Shown: positions 9,170 to 18,195, counted from the first letter of the stretch. The stretch: DNA of 64,000 nucleotides from Aeromicrobium massiliense JC14 (GCF_000312105.1 NZ_HE978636.1:399642-463641), one strand, 5' to 3'. Numbers and translations are program-made. Notes: a model not told the origin generated them from the letters alone.

Positions 9170-10161
9170 GCGAGTCCCAGCTCCTTCAGGGTCGTGCGGA
9201 CGCGCTCGTCCTGCTCCTCCAGGAAGCGGCCGAAGTCGTCGCCCGTGGCGAAGTTGTCGCTCCAGCCGTTGCGCTCGAGGGCGTCCTGCCACTCCTTCGT
9301 GCCGTGCATCTCGGTGAGCAGGTCGATGTAGTAGTCGCGCTGCGCGTCGGAGATGCCCGGCGGGGCGAGGATGCCGCGCCAGTTGGTGAAGACGAGGTCG
9401 ACGCCGGACTCGGTGAGCGTGGGCGCGTCGACGGTCTCGAGCCGCTCCTCGCCGGAGACGGCCAGGACGCGCAGCTCGCCGGCCTCGATCTGGCCCTCGA
9501 ACTCGCCGAGGCCGGACATGCCGACGTCGATCTTGGAGCCCAGCAGCGCGGTGGTGAGTGGTCCGCCGCCGTCGTAGGAGATGTAGTTGACCTCGCGCGG
9601 CTCGACGCCGATCGTCTTGGCCAGCTGCATCGGGAACAGGTGGTCGGGGCCGCCGGGCGACGAGCCGCCGCCGACGGTGACCGAGCCCGGGTCCTTCGTC
9701 CACGCCTCGACGAGGTCGTCGACGCTGCGCAGCGGTGAGTCGGCGGGCACCAGGATGCCCTCCTGCTCCTCGACCACCGAGGCGATCGGCGTCGCCTTGG
9801 CGACCGTCGCGTCCGAGCCGTTGGTGTAGACGGCGCCGACGACGCCCAGACCCATGGTCATGAGCAGGTCGTCCGCGCCCTCCTCGTTGATGAGCCGCTG
9901 CATCGCCACGGTGCCGCTGGCCCCGAGGACGTTGCGGATCTCGAAGCGTCCGGTCAGGTCGTTGGACTGCATGACGTCGGCCGCGGCGCGGCCGGTCAAG
10001 TCGTAGCCACCGCCCGGGCTGTTCGGGATCATCATCCGCAGCCGCCGGTTGGACGGGTCGTCGTCGCCGCGGGTCACGCCGCAGGACGTCAGGACGAGCA
10101 CGCCGGCCAGGGCCAGCACACCCACCCGCAGCGCCCGGCGGGCGCGTGTGGTCGCACGCAT
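9166..10161 (-). CDS. tctC: Tripartite tricarboxylate transporter, periplasmic-type binding lipoprotein TctC
   Basis: The 331-residue product has a lipoprotein signal (lipobox LTSC, lipidated Cys27) followed by the Bug/TctC fold: [49 protein letters not shown] and [12 protein letters not shown]. The start is fixed by AGGAGG seven bases before the ATG at 10161; a longer in-frame extension would lack a signal peptide. It is the first gene of the tct operon and divergent from a CitA/CitB-type two-component system that probably controls it. Confidence 0.93.
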   Translation of the reverse strand: MRATTRARRALRVGVLALAGVLVLTSCGVTRGDDDPSNRRLRMMIPNSPGGGYDLTGRAAADVMQSNDLTGRFEIRNVLGASGTVAMQRLINEEGADDLLMTMGLGVVGAVYTNGSDATVAKATPIASVVEEQEGILVPADSPLRSVDDLVEAWTKDPGSVTVGGGSSPGGPDHLFPMQLAKTIGVEPREVNYISYDGGGPLTTALLGSKIDVGMSGLGEFEGQIEAGELRVLAVSGEERLETVDAPTLTESGVDLVFTNWRGILAPPGISDAQRDYYIDLLTEMHGTKEWQDALERNGWSDNFATGDDFGRFLEEQDERVRTTLKELGLA

Positions 10162-10241
10162 GAGAACCTCCTGTGTCCGGGCGATCCTCACGCACAATGT
10201 GTCCTGGGTCACGCTTGCGCAAGAAACGGAGGTTGTGGTCG
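10162..10241. promoter_or_regulatory. Divergent promoter between tctC and the sensor kinase
   Basis: The 80-bp gap contains the odd palindrome CACAATGTG (10193-10201) and the perfect palindrome CTTGCGCAAG (10214-10223), candidate regulator sites. GGAGG at 10228-10232 is placed for a TTG start at 10242. Confidence 0.45.
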
Positions 10242-11846
10242 TTGTGGTCACGAGGCGCCCGGCGCCCGACGCTCGCCGGCCAGCTGCTCCTGCTGCAGCT
10301 GGCCGTCATCGCCGTGGTCCTGGCCATCGTCGCGGTCATCTCGCTGCGCCAGTCGACCGCGTCCTTCGCCGACGAGCGCGGCTCCCAGATGCGCTCGGTC
10401 GCCGAGTACCTGGCCAACGTGGCGGTGGTGCGCGACCAGGTCGACGACACCGGCGCGGCCCGGACGCTGGCCCCGGCCGTCGACCGCGCACTGCGCCTCT
10501 CCGGCGCCACCAACGTGAGCATCGCCGACCCCGAGGGCGTGGTCGTCGCCTCGTCCGACCCCAGCGAGGTCGGGCGTCCGGCGGTGCTGGAGGACAGCCG
10601 GGTGCGCGAGGGCCGCGGCTGGAGCGGCGACGTCACCATCGACGGCGAGCGGGCCGTGGCCGCCCACGCGCCGATCCTGGACGACCGTGGGGACCTCGTC
10701 GGGCTGACCATCGCCGAGCAGGACTACCCGTCCACGTGGGCCCGGCTCACCGACGCCGCGTCCGACCTGGCGCTGTTCCTCGGCGTGGGCGCCGCGCTCG
10801 GCGTCGCCGGGTCGTGGCTCGTCTCGCGCATCGTGCGGCGCCGCACCCGGGGCCTGGGCTCGCGCGAGATCGCGACGCTGGCCGACCACCGCGAGGCGCT
10901 GCTGCACAGCATCCGCGAGGGCGTGGTGGCCGTCAGCGGCGAGGGCCGCGTGACCCTGCTCAACGACGGCGCCCGGTCGCTGCTGGGCCTGGGCGAGGAC
11001 GCCGTCGGCCGTCCGGTCGGCGACCTCGGGCTCGACCCCGACGTCGTGGCCCTGCTGACCGGCGAGACCGAGACCCGCGACGCCGTCGCGCTCGTGCGCG
11101 GTCGCGTGCTGGTGATGAACCACCGGCCGGCCTCGAGCCGCGGCGAGGGCATCGGCTCGGTCACGACGATGCGCGACCGCACCGAGGTCGCCGCCGTGCA
11201 GAACCAGCTCAGCTCGAACCTCTCCATCACCGACACCCTGCGCGCCCAGACCCACGAGTTCGCCAACCAGCTGCACACCATCTCCGGCCTCGTGCAGCTC
11301 GGCGAGTACGACGAGGTGCGCTCGCTCGTCGGCACGCTCAGCCGGCGGCGGGCCGAGGCGGACGCCGCGGTCGCCGAGCGGGTGCGCGATCCCGCGGTGG
11401 CGGCGCTGCTCGTGGCCAAGTCGAGCGTCGCGGCCGAGGCGGGCGTGACGCTGCGGCTCGACGAGACGTCCTCGCTCCCGGCGCTCGAACCCGTCGACTC
11501 GGCCGACCTGACGACCGCCCTGGGCAACCTGGTGGACAACGCCGTCGACGCCTGCCGGGCGCTCCCCGACGCCACCGTGTCGGTGCACCTGGCCGCGAAC
11601 GACGAGCGGGTCGTGCTGACGGTCAGCGACGACGGCCCGGGCGTGCCCGCCGAGCTGCGCGAGTCGGTGTTCTCGCGCGGGTTCAGCACGAAGCCGGACG
11701 TCCCGGGCGGCCGCGGGATCGGCCTGGCCCTCGTGCGGATGATCTGCACCGAGCGCGGCGGCGACGTGACCCTCTCCGGCGACGGGGACGGCGCTACCTT
11801 CAGGGTTCAGCTGCCCCGCCGGGCGGCCCGAGGCCAGGAGCAGTGA
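10242..11846 (+). CDS. Sensor histidine kinase, CitA/DcuS/DctB-like family
   Basis: The roughly 534-residue kinase has one N-terminal membrane helix (about residues 12-34), an extracytoplasmic PASTA-free sensor domain of about 140 residues, and a second membrane helix (FLGVGAALGVAGSWLV). A cytoplasmic PAS domain follows, then a CitA-type H-box (THEFANQLHTISGL), N-box (LGNLVDNAVDAC) and G-boxes (DDGPGVP, GRGIGLALV). TTG at 10242 is preferred because GGAGG sits nine bases upstream and no in-frame ATG or GTG fits. The family senses extracellular di- or tricarboxylates, which fits the divergent tct operon. Its stop overlaps the regulator start (TGATG). Confidence 0.9.
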   Translation: MWSRGARRPTLAGQLLLLQLAVIAVVLAIVAVISLRQSTASFADERGSQMRSVAEYLANVAVVRDQVDDTGAARTLAPAVDRALRLSGATNVSIADPEGVVVASSDPSEVGRPAVLEDSRVREGRGWSGDVTIDGERAVAAHAPILDDRGDLVGLTIAEQDYPSTWARLTDAASDLALFLGVGAALGVAGSWLVSRIVRRRTRGLGSREIATLADHREALLHSIREGVVAVSGEGRVTLLNDGARSLLGLGEDAVGRPVGDLGLDPDVVALLTGETETRDAVALVRGRVLVMNHRPASSRGEGIGSVTTMRDRTEVAAVQNQLSSNLSITDTLRAQTHEFANQLHTISGLVQLGEYDEVRSLVGTLSRRRAEADAAVAERVRDPAVAALLVAKSSVAAEAGVTLRLDETSSLPALEPVDSADLTTALGNLVDNAVDACRALPDATVSVHLAANDERVVLTVSDDGPGVPAELRESVFSRGFSTKPDVPGGRGIGLALVRMICTERGGDVTLSGDGDGATFRVQLPRRAARGQEQ

Positions 11847-12505
11847 TGGACGTCCTCGTCGTCGACGACGACTTCATGGTGGCGCGCGTCCACGCGATGT
11901 TCGTGGAGCGCACCGAGGGCTTCCACGTCGTCGGGGTCGCCCGCAGCGGCGAGGAGGCCCTGCGCCTGGCCGGCGAGCACCGGCCCGACCTGGTGCTGCT
12001 GGACGTCCACCTGCCCGACCTGTCCGGCGTCGAGGTGCTCCGCCGGCTGCGGGCCGAGGGCATCGGGGCCGGCGTCGTCATGGTGACCGCCGAGCGCGAC
12101 GCCGAGGTCGTGCGCGAGGCGTTGCAGGGTGGCGCGATGCAGTACCTGGTGAAGCCGTTCGAGTACGAGGACCTGGCCCGGCGACTGGTCAGCGTCCGCG
12201 ACGCCGTCGCCGCGCTGCGCGGCGGTCCTGTCGACCAGCGCACCATCGACCGGGCGTTCGTCGCGTCCGCCCCGACCCCGGCCCAGCCCTCGCGGCGGCT
12301 GAGCCCGGAGACCACCGAGCTCGTGCTCGGCGCGCTCGCCCGGCACGACGACGTGTCGGCGTCCGAGTGCGGCGAGGAGATCGGCATCTCGCGGGTCAGC
12401 GCCCGCCGCTACCTCGAGCAGCTCGTGGCCGAGGGCCGCGCGACGGTGCGCCTGGCCTACGGCGGCGCCGGACGTCCCGAGCGCCGCTACTCCCGCGCCC
12501 GCTAG
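11846..12505 (+). CDS. Response regulator, CitB/DcuR family
   Basis: The 219-residue protein has a receiver domain with acidic pocket DDD at 7-9, phosphoacceptor Asp53 (LLDVHLPD), Thr81 and Lys103. A C-terminal helix-turn-helix (ECGEEIGISRVSARRYLEQL) is typical of the CitB group. It is translationally coupled to the kinase by a 1-bp overlap. It probably activates the divergent tctCBA-usp operon in response to a carboxylate. Its stop TAG shares the palindrome CTAG with the stop of the convergent gene at 12502-12780. Confidence 0.92.
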   Translation: MDVLVVDDDFMVARVHAMFVERTEGFHVVGVARSGEEALRLAGEHRPDLVLLDVHLPDLSGVEVLRRLRAEGIGAGVVMVTAERDAEVVREALQGGAMQYLVKPFEYEDLARRLVSVRDAVAALRGGPVDQRTIDRAFVASAPTPAQPSRRLSPETTELVLGALARHDDVSASECGEEIGISRVSARRYLEQLVAEGRATVRLAYGGAGRPERRYSRAR

Positions 12506-12780
12506 CCGGCGTCGGCCCCTGACGGCACGGCGCCGACGTCCGTCACCTCGAAGGTGGTCACGGTGAACACCATGCCCGCGATCATGAGACCGACGATCAG
12601 CACCGCCACCAGGGGCAGCGCGACCCGCTGCACCCGGTGCGCGCGCAGCCGCGTGAAGGCTCCGACCAGGGCCACGGCGACACCCACCACCGAGAGCACG
12701 ACGCAGGCCACGATCACACCGACCCACCACAGGGCGATCTCGCCGGACCCGCGGCGCTCATCGGTCGTGATCGTCGTCAT
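12502..12780 (-). CDS. Small membrane protein, unknown function
   Basis: The 92-residue product has two predicted transmembrane helices (about residues 16-40 and 52-74: LWWVGVIVACVVLSVVGVAV and LPLVAVLIVGLMIAGMVF) joined by a short basic loop (RLRAHRVQR), with an acidic C-terminal tail. No enzymatic motif is visible. It is convergent with the response regulator and divergent from the antiporter gene at 12856. The pairing with the antiporter is only positional. Confidence 0.65.
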   Translation of the reverse strand: MTTITTDERRGSGEIALWWVGVIVACVVLSVVGVAVALVGAFTRLRAHRVQRVALPLVAVLIVGLMIAGMVFTVTTFEVTDVGAVPSGADAG

Positions 12781-12855
12781 GCGCTCATGCTCCCAGGACG
12801 CCGAGACGGCCCGCCGGCGAACGGCCAGAATGGGACGTCGCCCTCAGGAGGAACG

Positions 12856-14436
12856 TTGAACGGACTCGAGATCACCGTCGTGCTCGGCGTGGCGGTGCTG
12901 GCCGGGACGGTGCTCGCACCCCGGCTGCGCGTCGCCACCCCGCTGCTGCTGCTCGCCCTCGGGCTGCTGCTCGGCACCGTGCCGGAGCTGCGCGAGGTCG
13001 AGCTGCCGCCGGAGGTGGTGCTGCTGCTGTTCCTGCCGGTGATCCTGTTCTGGGAGAGCCTCACGACGTCGCTGCGGGCGATCCGTCGCGCGTTCCGGGG
13101 CATCCTCATCATGAGCACGCTGATGGTGGTCGCCACCGCGCTCGGCGTCGCCGCGATCGCGCACTGGATGGGCATGCCGTGGGACGCCGCACTCGTGCTC
13201 GGCGCCGCCGTCGCGCCCCCGGACGCGACCGCCGTCGCGGCGCTCGGCCGCACGCTGCCGCGGCGCCACTTCATGGTCCTCAAGGCCGAGAGCCTGACGA
13301 ACGACGGCACGGCGCTGGTGGTCTACGCGGTCGCGGTCGGCCTCGCGTCCGGCGGCAGCTACTCCACGCTGGACGTCACCGAGGTCGTGCTGCGCTCCTA
13401 CCTCGGCGGCATCCTGGCCGGTGCCGTCGTGGCGGCGGCCGGGTACCTGGTGATGCGGTCGGTGCGGGAGACGCTGGCGCTCAACCTGACCCTGCTGCTC
13501 ATGCCGTTCGCGGCGTACCTGCTTGCGGAGACCTTCCACGCGTCCGGCGTGCTGGCGGTGGTCGTGGCCGGCCTGACGATCGCGTACGTCTCGAGCCGCA
13601 TCAGCACCCCGGCGTCGCGGCGCCAGGCCGAGTGGACGTGGCCGCTCGGGTCGTACGTGCTGAACTCGGCGCTGTTCGTGCTGGTCGGCCTCGAGGTGCA
13701 GGTCGTCGTGCACGACGCGGAGATGGACCACGTGGCGCGCCTGCTGGCGACGATCGTCGTCGTCTGGCTCGGCACGCTCGTCATCCGGTTCGGCTTCCAG
13801 ACGCTGACGATCATGATCATCCGGCTGCTCGACCGCCGCCCGTCCCAGCGACTGCGCCGCACGACGTTCCGCGGCCGCATCGTCACGGCGGTCGCGGGCT
13901 TCCGCGGCGCGGTGTCGCTGGCCATCGCGCTGTCGGTGCCCGCGACCCTGGACGACGGCACGCCGTTCCCCGGCCGCGAGGACATCGTGATCGTGACGGC
14001 GGGCGTCATCCTGCTGACCCTGCTCGTGCAGGGCCCGCTGCTGCCGGTGGTGGTGCGCTGGGCCAACCTGCCGGCCGACACGTCGCCGCAGGAGGAGCGC
14101 CGCCTGGCCGAGCGCGCCCTCAGCGAGGCGGCGGGCGACGCCCTGGACGACCTCGTCGAGGAGCTGGGCACGAGCACCGCGACGCACGAGCGCGTCCGCC
14201 GCGAGCACGCCGAGCACCTGGCGTCCGTCGCCTCGCTGGAGGACGACGCCGACCGGGCACTGTTCAGCGAGCCGGACGACTACGCCCGTCTGCGGCTGGC
14301 GATCATCGAGCGCAAGCGGGACGCCCTGTGGCAGCTGCGTGCGGAGGGCACGGTGGACGACGAGGTGGTGCGCGAGATCCGCACCCGCCTGGACATCGAG
14401 GAGCTGCGCCTCACCGGCATCGAGCCGCTGGAGTAG
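12856..14436 (+). CDS. Na+/H+ antiporter, CPA1 family
   Basis: The 526-residue protein has about 12 hydrophobic segments and the CPA1 signatures APPDATAVAALGRTLP (ion-binding aspartate of helix 5) and FRGAVSLAIALSVP. A cytoplasmic tail of about 100 charged residues (from QEERRLAERALSEA) follows. It exchanges cytoplasmic Na+ or K+ for H+. The start is the TTG at 12856: AGGAGG ends six bases upstream and the next residues NGLEITVVLGVAV begin helix 1. It is one of three different monovalent cation/proton antiporters in this window. Confidence 0.9.
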   Translation: MNGLEITVVLGVAVLAGTVLAPRLRVATPLLLLALGLLLGTVPELREVELPPEVVLLLFLPVILFWESLTTSLRAIRRAFRGILIMSTLMVVATALGVAAIAHWMGMPWDAALVLGAAVAPPDATAVAALGRTLPRRHFMVLKAESLTNDGTALVVYAVAVGLASGGSYSTLDVTEVVLRSYLGGILAGAVVAAAGYLVMRSVRETLALNLTLLLMPFAAYLLAETFHASGVLAVVVAGLTIAYVSSRISTPASRRQAEWTWPLGSYVLNSALFVLVGLEVQVVVHDAEMDHVARLLATIVVVWLGTLVIRFGFQTLTIMIIRLLDRRPSQRLRRTTFRGRIVTAVAGFRGAVSLAIALSVPATLDDGTPFPGREDIVIVTAGVILLTLLVQGPLLPVVVRWANLPADTSPQEERRLAERALSEAAGDALDDLVEELGTSTATHERVRREHAEHLASVASLEDDADRALFSEPDDYARLRLAIIERKRDALWQLRAEGTVDDEVVREIRTRLDIEELRLTGIEPLE

Positions 14437-14440
14437 CCCG

Positions 14441-15751
14441 TCAGGCGGGCTCGAGGACCCGTGGCCGGTGGCGGACGTGTCGGGCGTGGCGGAGTGGTCG
14501 CTGCTGCGGGTCGATCCGTGGTGGTGGGATCACCTCGACGACGCCGTCGTGGCCCAATCTGGCCTGCCAGTCGGAGTCGTGGAGCAGGTGGTGGTGGAAG
14601 AAGCAGAACAAGGCGCCGTTGTCGATGCTCGTGTCGCCGCCGTGGCTCCACGGTGTGAGGTGGTGGGCCTCGCACCAACCGGGTGGTCGGTCGCAGCCCT
14701 TCCAGGAGCAGCCCTTGTCGCGGGTGGCGAGGGCGATGCGCTGGTGCTGGTCGTGCAGTCGCTTGCGCCGGCCGACGTCCAGGGGCTGGCTCGCTCCGTC
14801 GAGAACCATCGGGATCAGACCGGCGTTGCAGGCCAGGCGTCGGGCCTGGGAGGCGCTGAGCCCGGTGTCGGTGGAGAGCATCGCGCGTCCGAGGTCGCGG
14901 ACCAGGTCGTCGTGCTTCATTGACACCGTCACGGTGGCCGCGACGCCGCCGGCTTGCGGGAACGCGTCCTGGGGCAGGTGCTCGACGAGCTCGCAGAGGG
15001 CGAGTCCCATGCGGCGGGAGTGGTCGAGGCGTCCGATCTCGGTGTCGGAGTGGTCGCCGTCGACGTCGCGGAAGATGGCGCCGTGGCGGCGGGGTGAGGC
15101 CAGACCCTCCAGGACGGTCCTGAGCATGTCGGCCTGCACGTCCGGCAGCACACCGCGAATGCTCGAACGGCCCTGGCCCATCCGGGTGATCGACAGGTGA
15201 GTCTCGTCCCAGGCCTGCTTCTCCTGCCGCTCGAGCTGCGCCCCGATGATCTCGTCCGCGGAGTCCGGGTCGACGACCTCGACGATGCGGTTCGCCAGCC
15301 GTCGCAGGTCGTCCACCCCGAACTCTGATGCGTGCTCGAGCAGCGTGGCTTCGGCGTCGTCGTGCTGGTCGTCCACGAACCACTCCGGCAGCTGGTCGAG
15401 AGCCTTGAGGATGATGTGCGCCTGTTCCGTCGTCAGCCGGCCGGTGCCCCATCGCTCCTGCGTGATGCGTCCACGGGTCGGATCGAGACGAGTCAGCGAG
15501 ACCAGCTTCGAGGCCTCACTTCGAGAGACGGTCGTGGTGCTGGCCAGCCAGACGGTGGGGGAGGTGCACCCGTCCTCACGGGGGAGGCCACGATCCTCGG
15601 CCACCGCAGTGAGCCGGACGGTCAGCGCCTGGAGCGCGGCCGCCGCCTGAGCAGCGGCCTGCAGCTCGGCACGGATCTCGCGATCGGTCAGCATCCAGGG
15701 CTCGAGCGTGCTGGACTCCTCCAGCAGTGCCGTCACCGTCGTGCCGATCAT
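14441..15751 (-). CDS. 13E12 repeat/DUF222 protein with C-terminal HNH endonuclease domain
   Basis: The 436-residue protein has a DUF222-type helical N-terminal domain (TTTVSRSEASKLVSLT; RRLANRIVE) and a C-terminal HNH motif: CSWKGCDRPPGWCEAHHLTPW, then the second histidine cluster LFCFFHHHLLHD. The paired cysteines and the AHH motif are intact, so a zinc-bound nuclease fold is plausible. This family is multicopy in many actinobacteria, and in mycobacteria members are DNA-damage induced. A LexA-box match lies 14 bp upstream of the start codon, overlapping the promoter. The biological role of the family is still unclear. Confidence 0.9.
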   Translation of the reverse strand: MIGTTVTALLEESSTLEPWMLTDREIRAELQAAAQAAAALQALTVRLTAVAEDRGLPREDGCTSPTVWLASTTTVSRSEASKLVSLTRLDPTRGRITQERWGTGRLTTEQAHIILKALDQLPEWFVDDQHDDAEATLLEHASEFGVDDLRRLANRIVEVVDPDSADEIIGAQLERQEKQAWDETHLSITRMGQGRSSIRGVLPDVQADMLRTVLEGLASPRRHGAIFRDVDGDHSDTEIGRLDHSRRMGLALCELVEHLPQDAFPQAGGVAATVTVSMKHDDLVRDLGRAMLSTDTGLSASQARRLACNAGLIPMVLDGASQPLDVGRRKRLHDQHQRIALATRDKGCSWKGCDRPPGWCEAHHLTPWSHGGDTSIDNGALFCFFHHHLLHDSDWQARLGHDGVVEVIPPPRIDPQQRPLRHARHVRHRPRVLEPA

Positions 15752-15765
15752 CCGAAACCCCCGTG

Positions 15766-15781
15766 TCGAACGTTTGTTCTA
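15766..15781 (-). promoter_or_regulatory. LexA (SOS) box in the promoter of the HNH gene
   Basis: Read on the minus strand the site is TAGAAC-AAAC-GTTCGA. The actinobacterial SOS consensus TCGAAC-N4-GTTCGA is matched at 11 of 12 positions (the differing base is T to A/C context in the first half). A -10-like TAGACT (15781-15786, minus strand) abuts it, so LexA bound here would cover the transcription start. Confidence 0.85.
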
Positions 15782-16096
15782 GTCTACCTCGACGGGGCGA
15801 CCGGGGCAACGGGAAACCCCCAGGATCTCAGCAGTTTTCTCGCTTCGACAAGCTCAGCGAACGGGGCCCGTCGCGAACCGATGAACTGACCGCGCCGAGC
15901 ACCCGGCCCCGTTGTCATCAGCCCCTCAGGCGACCGGGCACGAGCACCATCCGACAAGCTCAAGAACCCCAGCGGGTCTACGGGATCCTGGTTGTAAGCG
16001 TCGTGTCAGGCCGGTGCAAGGGCGCTCCTCCAGCGTTGACCTCGGCGCCACCGGCCCTCCGGTCGTCGCGCACCGTCACCCGACCGAAGGACCCCC
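15782..16096. other. 315-bp intergenic region with two copies of a short repeated motif
   Basis: This is the only gap over 300 bp. Its left end carries the promoter of the HNH gene. CGACAAGCTCA occurs twice: within TTCGACAAGCTCAGCGAACG (from about 15844) and again at 15952-15962. The first copy looks like a short intergenic repeat seen widely in actinobacterial genomes, although that is from memory. No open reading frame here has a ribosome-binding site or coding character. The last 100 bases should contain the promoter of the lipoprotein gene at 16097. Confidence 0.5.
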
Positions 16097-16600
16097 ATGA
16101 AGCACCTGCCCCGCCGCGCCGCCCTCTCCATGGCCGCCACCGCCCTCGTCCTCGCCAGCGCCCTGTCCGCGTGCGGCCCCTCTGAGGAGTCCGCGGCCTC
16201 GTCGCCGATCAGCGCCGCGGACGCGAAGGACGACCTCGAGGACATCCAGAAGGACGCCGGTGTCCCCGAGGAGTGCGCCGAGGCCTTCCCGCTCGCCATG
16301 ACCAAGCCCGATCTCGCCGACGTGAAGCTGGTGCCGGCCTCCTGGCCCGAGCCTCCCGTCGACGCCACCCTGTGCTCCACGAGCGAGCTCATGGACGGTA
16401 GCCAGGAGTCGCTGGACTACGCGACCGAGGCCTCCGCCGACGAGGTCCTCGAGGCCTACAAGACCGCGCTGGCCGACTTCGGCGCCACGATCGACGACCA
16501 GGGCACCGGGATCAAGATGGTGGTCGGCGAGGCGGACGGAACGTCGTTCCAGGTCCGTCCGCAGGACGGCGGCTTCATCGTGTTCTTCGCCAAGGGCTGA
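16097..16600 (+). CDS. Secreted lipoprotein, unknown function
   Basis: The 167-residue product has a basic n-region, a hydrophobic core and lipobox LSAC (lipidated Cys26). The mature part has two cysteines (EECAE, TLCST), a helical acidic region (DAKDDLEDIQKDAG) and a C-terminal alpha/beta segment (DEVLEAYKTALADFGATI ... GTSFQVRPQDGGFIVFF). It looks like a small soluble fold attached to the outside of the membrane. I do not recognise the family. It stands alone, followed 15 bp later by a perfect hairpin terminator. Confidence 0.75.
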   Translation: MKHLPRRAALSMAATALVLASALSACGPSEESAASSPISAADAKDDLEDIQKDAGVPEECAEAFPLAMTKPDLADVKLVPASWPEPPVDATLCSTSELMDGSQESLDYATEASADEVLEAYKTALADFGATIDDQGTGIKMVVGEADGTSFQVRPQDGGFIVFFAKG

Positions 16601-16614
16601 GCACTCGAGGACGC

Positions 16615-16648
16615 GGACGGCCGGGACCCTGCAGGGTCCCGGCCGTCC
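16615..16648. terminator. Perfect palindromic terminator
   Basis: A 34-bp perfect inverted repeat is centred on CTGCAG, with arms GGACGGCCGGGACC and its complement. It lies between the lipoprotein stop and the end of lysS on the opposite strand, so it can serve both transcripts. Confidence 0.85.
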
Positions 16649-16681
16649 GTCGTGCGTCAGGAGTCGTGCGTCAGGCGTCGC

Positions 16682-18187
16682 TCACTCGCGACGCTGGATC
16701 GGGAAGAGGATCGCCTCGCGGATGCCGACGCCCTGCAGCAGCATCACCAGTCGGTCGACGCCCAGGCCCAGGCCGCCGGCCGGCGGCATGCCGAACTCGA
16801 GCGCGCGCAGGAAGTCCTCGTCGACGTCCATCGCCTCCGGGTCCCCCGCAGCAGCCATGCGCGCCTGCTCCTCGAGCCGCTCGCGCTGGATCACCGGGTC
16901 GTTGAGCTCGGAGTAGGCCGGGGCCAGCTCGACGCCGTTGATGATCAGGTCCCACGCCTCGACCAGGCCGGGCTTGGTGCGGTGCTTCTTGGCCAGCGGG
17001 CGCACCGACTCGGGGTAGTCGCGCACGAAGGTGGGCTGGACGAGCGTGTGCTCGACGAGCTTCTCGTACAGCTCCAGCACGATCTCGCCGGCGTCCCAGC
17101 CCTCGCGCAGCGCGACCTCGTGCTCGGCGGCGAGCGCGACGAGCGTCGCGACGGGGGTCTCGACGTCGACCGTCTGCCCGACGGCCTCGGAGACCAGCTC
17201 GTGCACGGTGGCGTGGCGCCACTCGGCCTCGAGGTCGATCTGCGAGCCGTCACGGCCCGGGACGACGGTCTTGCCGACCGCGCGGGCGGCGTTGAGCACC
17301 AGGTCGCGGGTCAGCTCGGCCATCGTGTCGTAGGAGCCGTACGCCTCGTACGCCTCGAGCATCATGAACTCGGGGTTGTGGGTGTTGTCGACGCCCTCGT
17401 TGCGGAAGGTCTTGCCGATCTCGTAGACCCGGTCGACGCCGCCGACGAGCGCCCGCTTGAGGTGCAGCTCGAGCGCGATGCGCAGCAGGGCGTCCTCGTC
17501 GTAGGCGTTGACGTGGGTCTCGAACGGCCGCGCGGCGGCACCGCCGTTGGTGTGCTGCAGCACGGGGGTCTCGACCTCGACGTAGTCGCGGCCGTCCAGC
17601 GTGGCGCGCAGCGACTGCAGCACCTTCGCCTTCGCCCGGACGTTGTCGCGGGCCTCGGGGCGCACGATGAGGTCGACGTAGCGCATGCGGGCACGCGCCT
17701 CGTCCGACAGCGGCTTGTGCTCGACCGGCAGCGGTCGCATGGTCTTGGCCGCGATCTGCCACGACGTCGCCGCGACGCTCAGCTCGCCACGGCGGCTGGT
17801 GATGACCTCGCCGGTGACGGCGAGGTGGTCGCCGATGTCGACGAGCGCCTTGAAGTCGGCCAGCGACTCCTCGCCCACGTCGGCCAGCGAGAGCATCGCC
17901 TGCAGCTCGGCGCCGTCGCCCTCGCGCAGCCGGACGAAGCAGAGCTTGCCGGTGTTGCGCAGGAAGATGACCCGGCCGGCGACCGACACGGTCTCGCCGG
18001 TGCGGACGTCCGCGCCCAGCGCCTCGGCGTCGTGGGTGGTGACGACCTCGCGCAGCGTGTGGGTGCGACCGACCGTCACGGGGTACGGGTCGACGCCGGA
18101 GTCCAGCAGGCGCTGGCGCTTCTCGCGCCGGATGCGGATCTGCTCGGGAAGGTCGTCCTCGTCGGGCACGGTCGTCGCGTCGCTCAC
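16682..18187 (-). CDS. lysS: Lysyl-tRNA synthetase, class II
   Basis: The 501-residue length matches bacterial class II LysRS. An N-terminal OB-fold anticodon-binding domain (VSVAGRVIFLRNTGKLCFVRL) is followed by catalytic motifs 1 (VEVETPVLQ), 2 (FRNEGVDNTHNPEF) and 3 (GGLGLGVDRLVMLL). It charges tRNA-Lys with lysine in the cytoplasm. A GTG start is used; a -10-like TAGACT (18196-18201 on the minus strand) lies only eight bases before it, consistent with a leaderless or very short-leader message. It sits in the expected pan/lysS neighbourhood. Confidence 0.97.
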   Translation of the reverse strand: MSDATTVPDEDDLPEQIRIRREKRQRLLDSGVDPYPVTVGRTHTLREVVTTHDAEALGADVRTGETVSVAGRVIFLRNTGKLCFVRLREGDGAELQAMLSLADVGEESLADFKALVDIGDHLAVTGEVITSRRGELSVAATSWQIAAKTMRPLPVEHKPLSDEARARMRYVDLIVRPEARDNVRAKAKVLQSLRATLDGRDYVEVETPVLQHTNGGAAARPFETHVNAYDEDALLRIALELHLKRALVGGVDRVYEIGKTFRNEGVDNTHNPEFMMLEAYEAYGSYDTMAELTRDLVLNAARAVGKTVVPGRDGSQIDLEAEWRHATVHELVSEAVGQTVDVETPVATLVALAAEHEVALREGWDAGEIVLELYEKLVEHTLVQPTFVRDYPESVRPLAKKHRTKPGLVEAWDLIINGVELAPAYSELNDPVIQRERLEEQARMAAAGDPEAMDVDEDFLRALEFGMPPAGGLGLGVDRLVMLLQGVGIREAILFPIQRRE

Positions 18188-18195
18188 GAGGCCCG

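Noticed and set aside
16650..16675. Tandem TCGTGCGTCAGG (16650-16661 and 16664-16675)
   Set aside because: A two-copy short repeat beside a terminator with no recognisable function; likely slippage.
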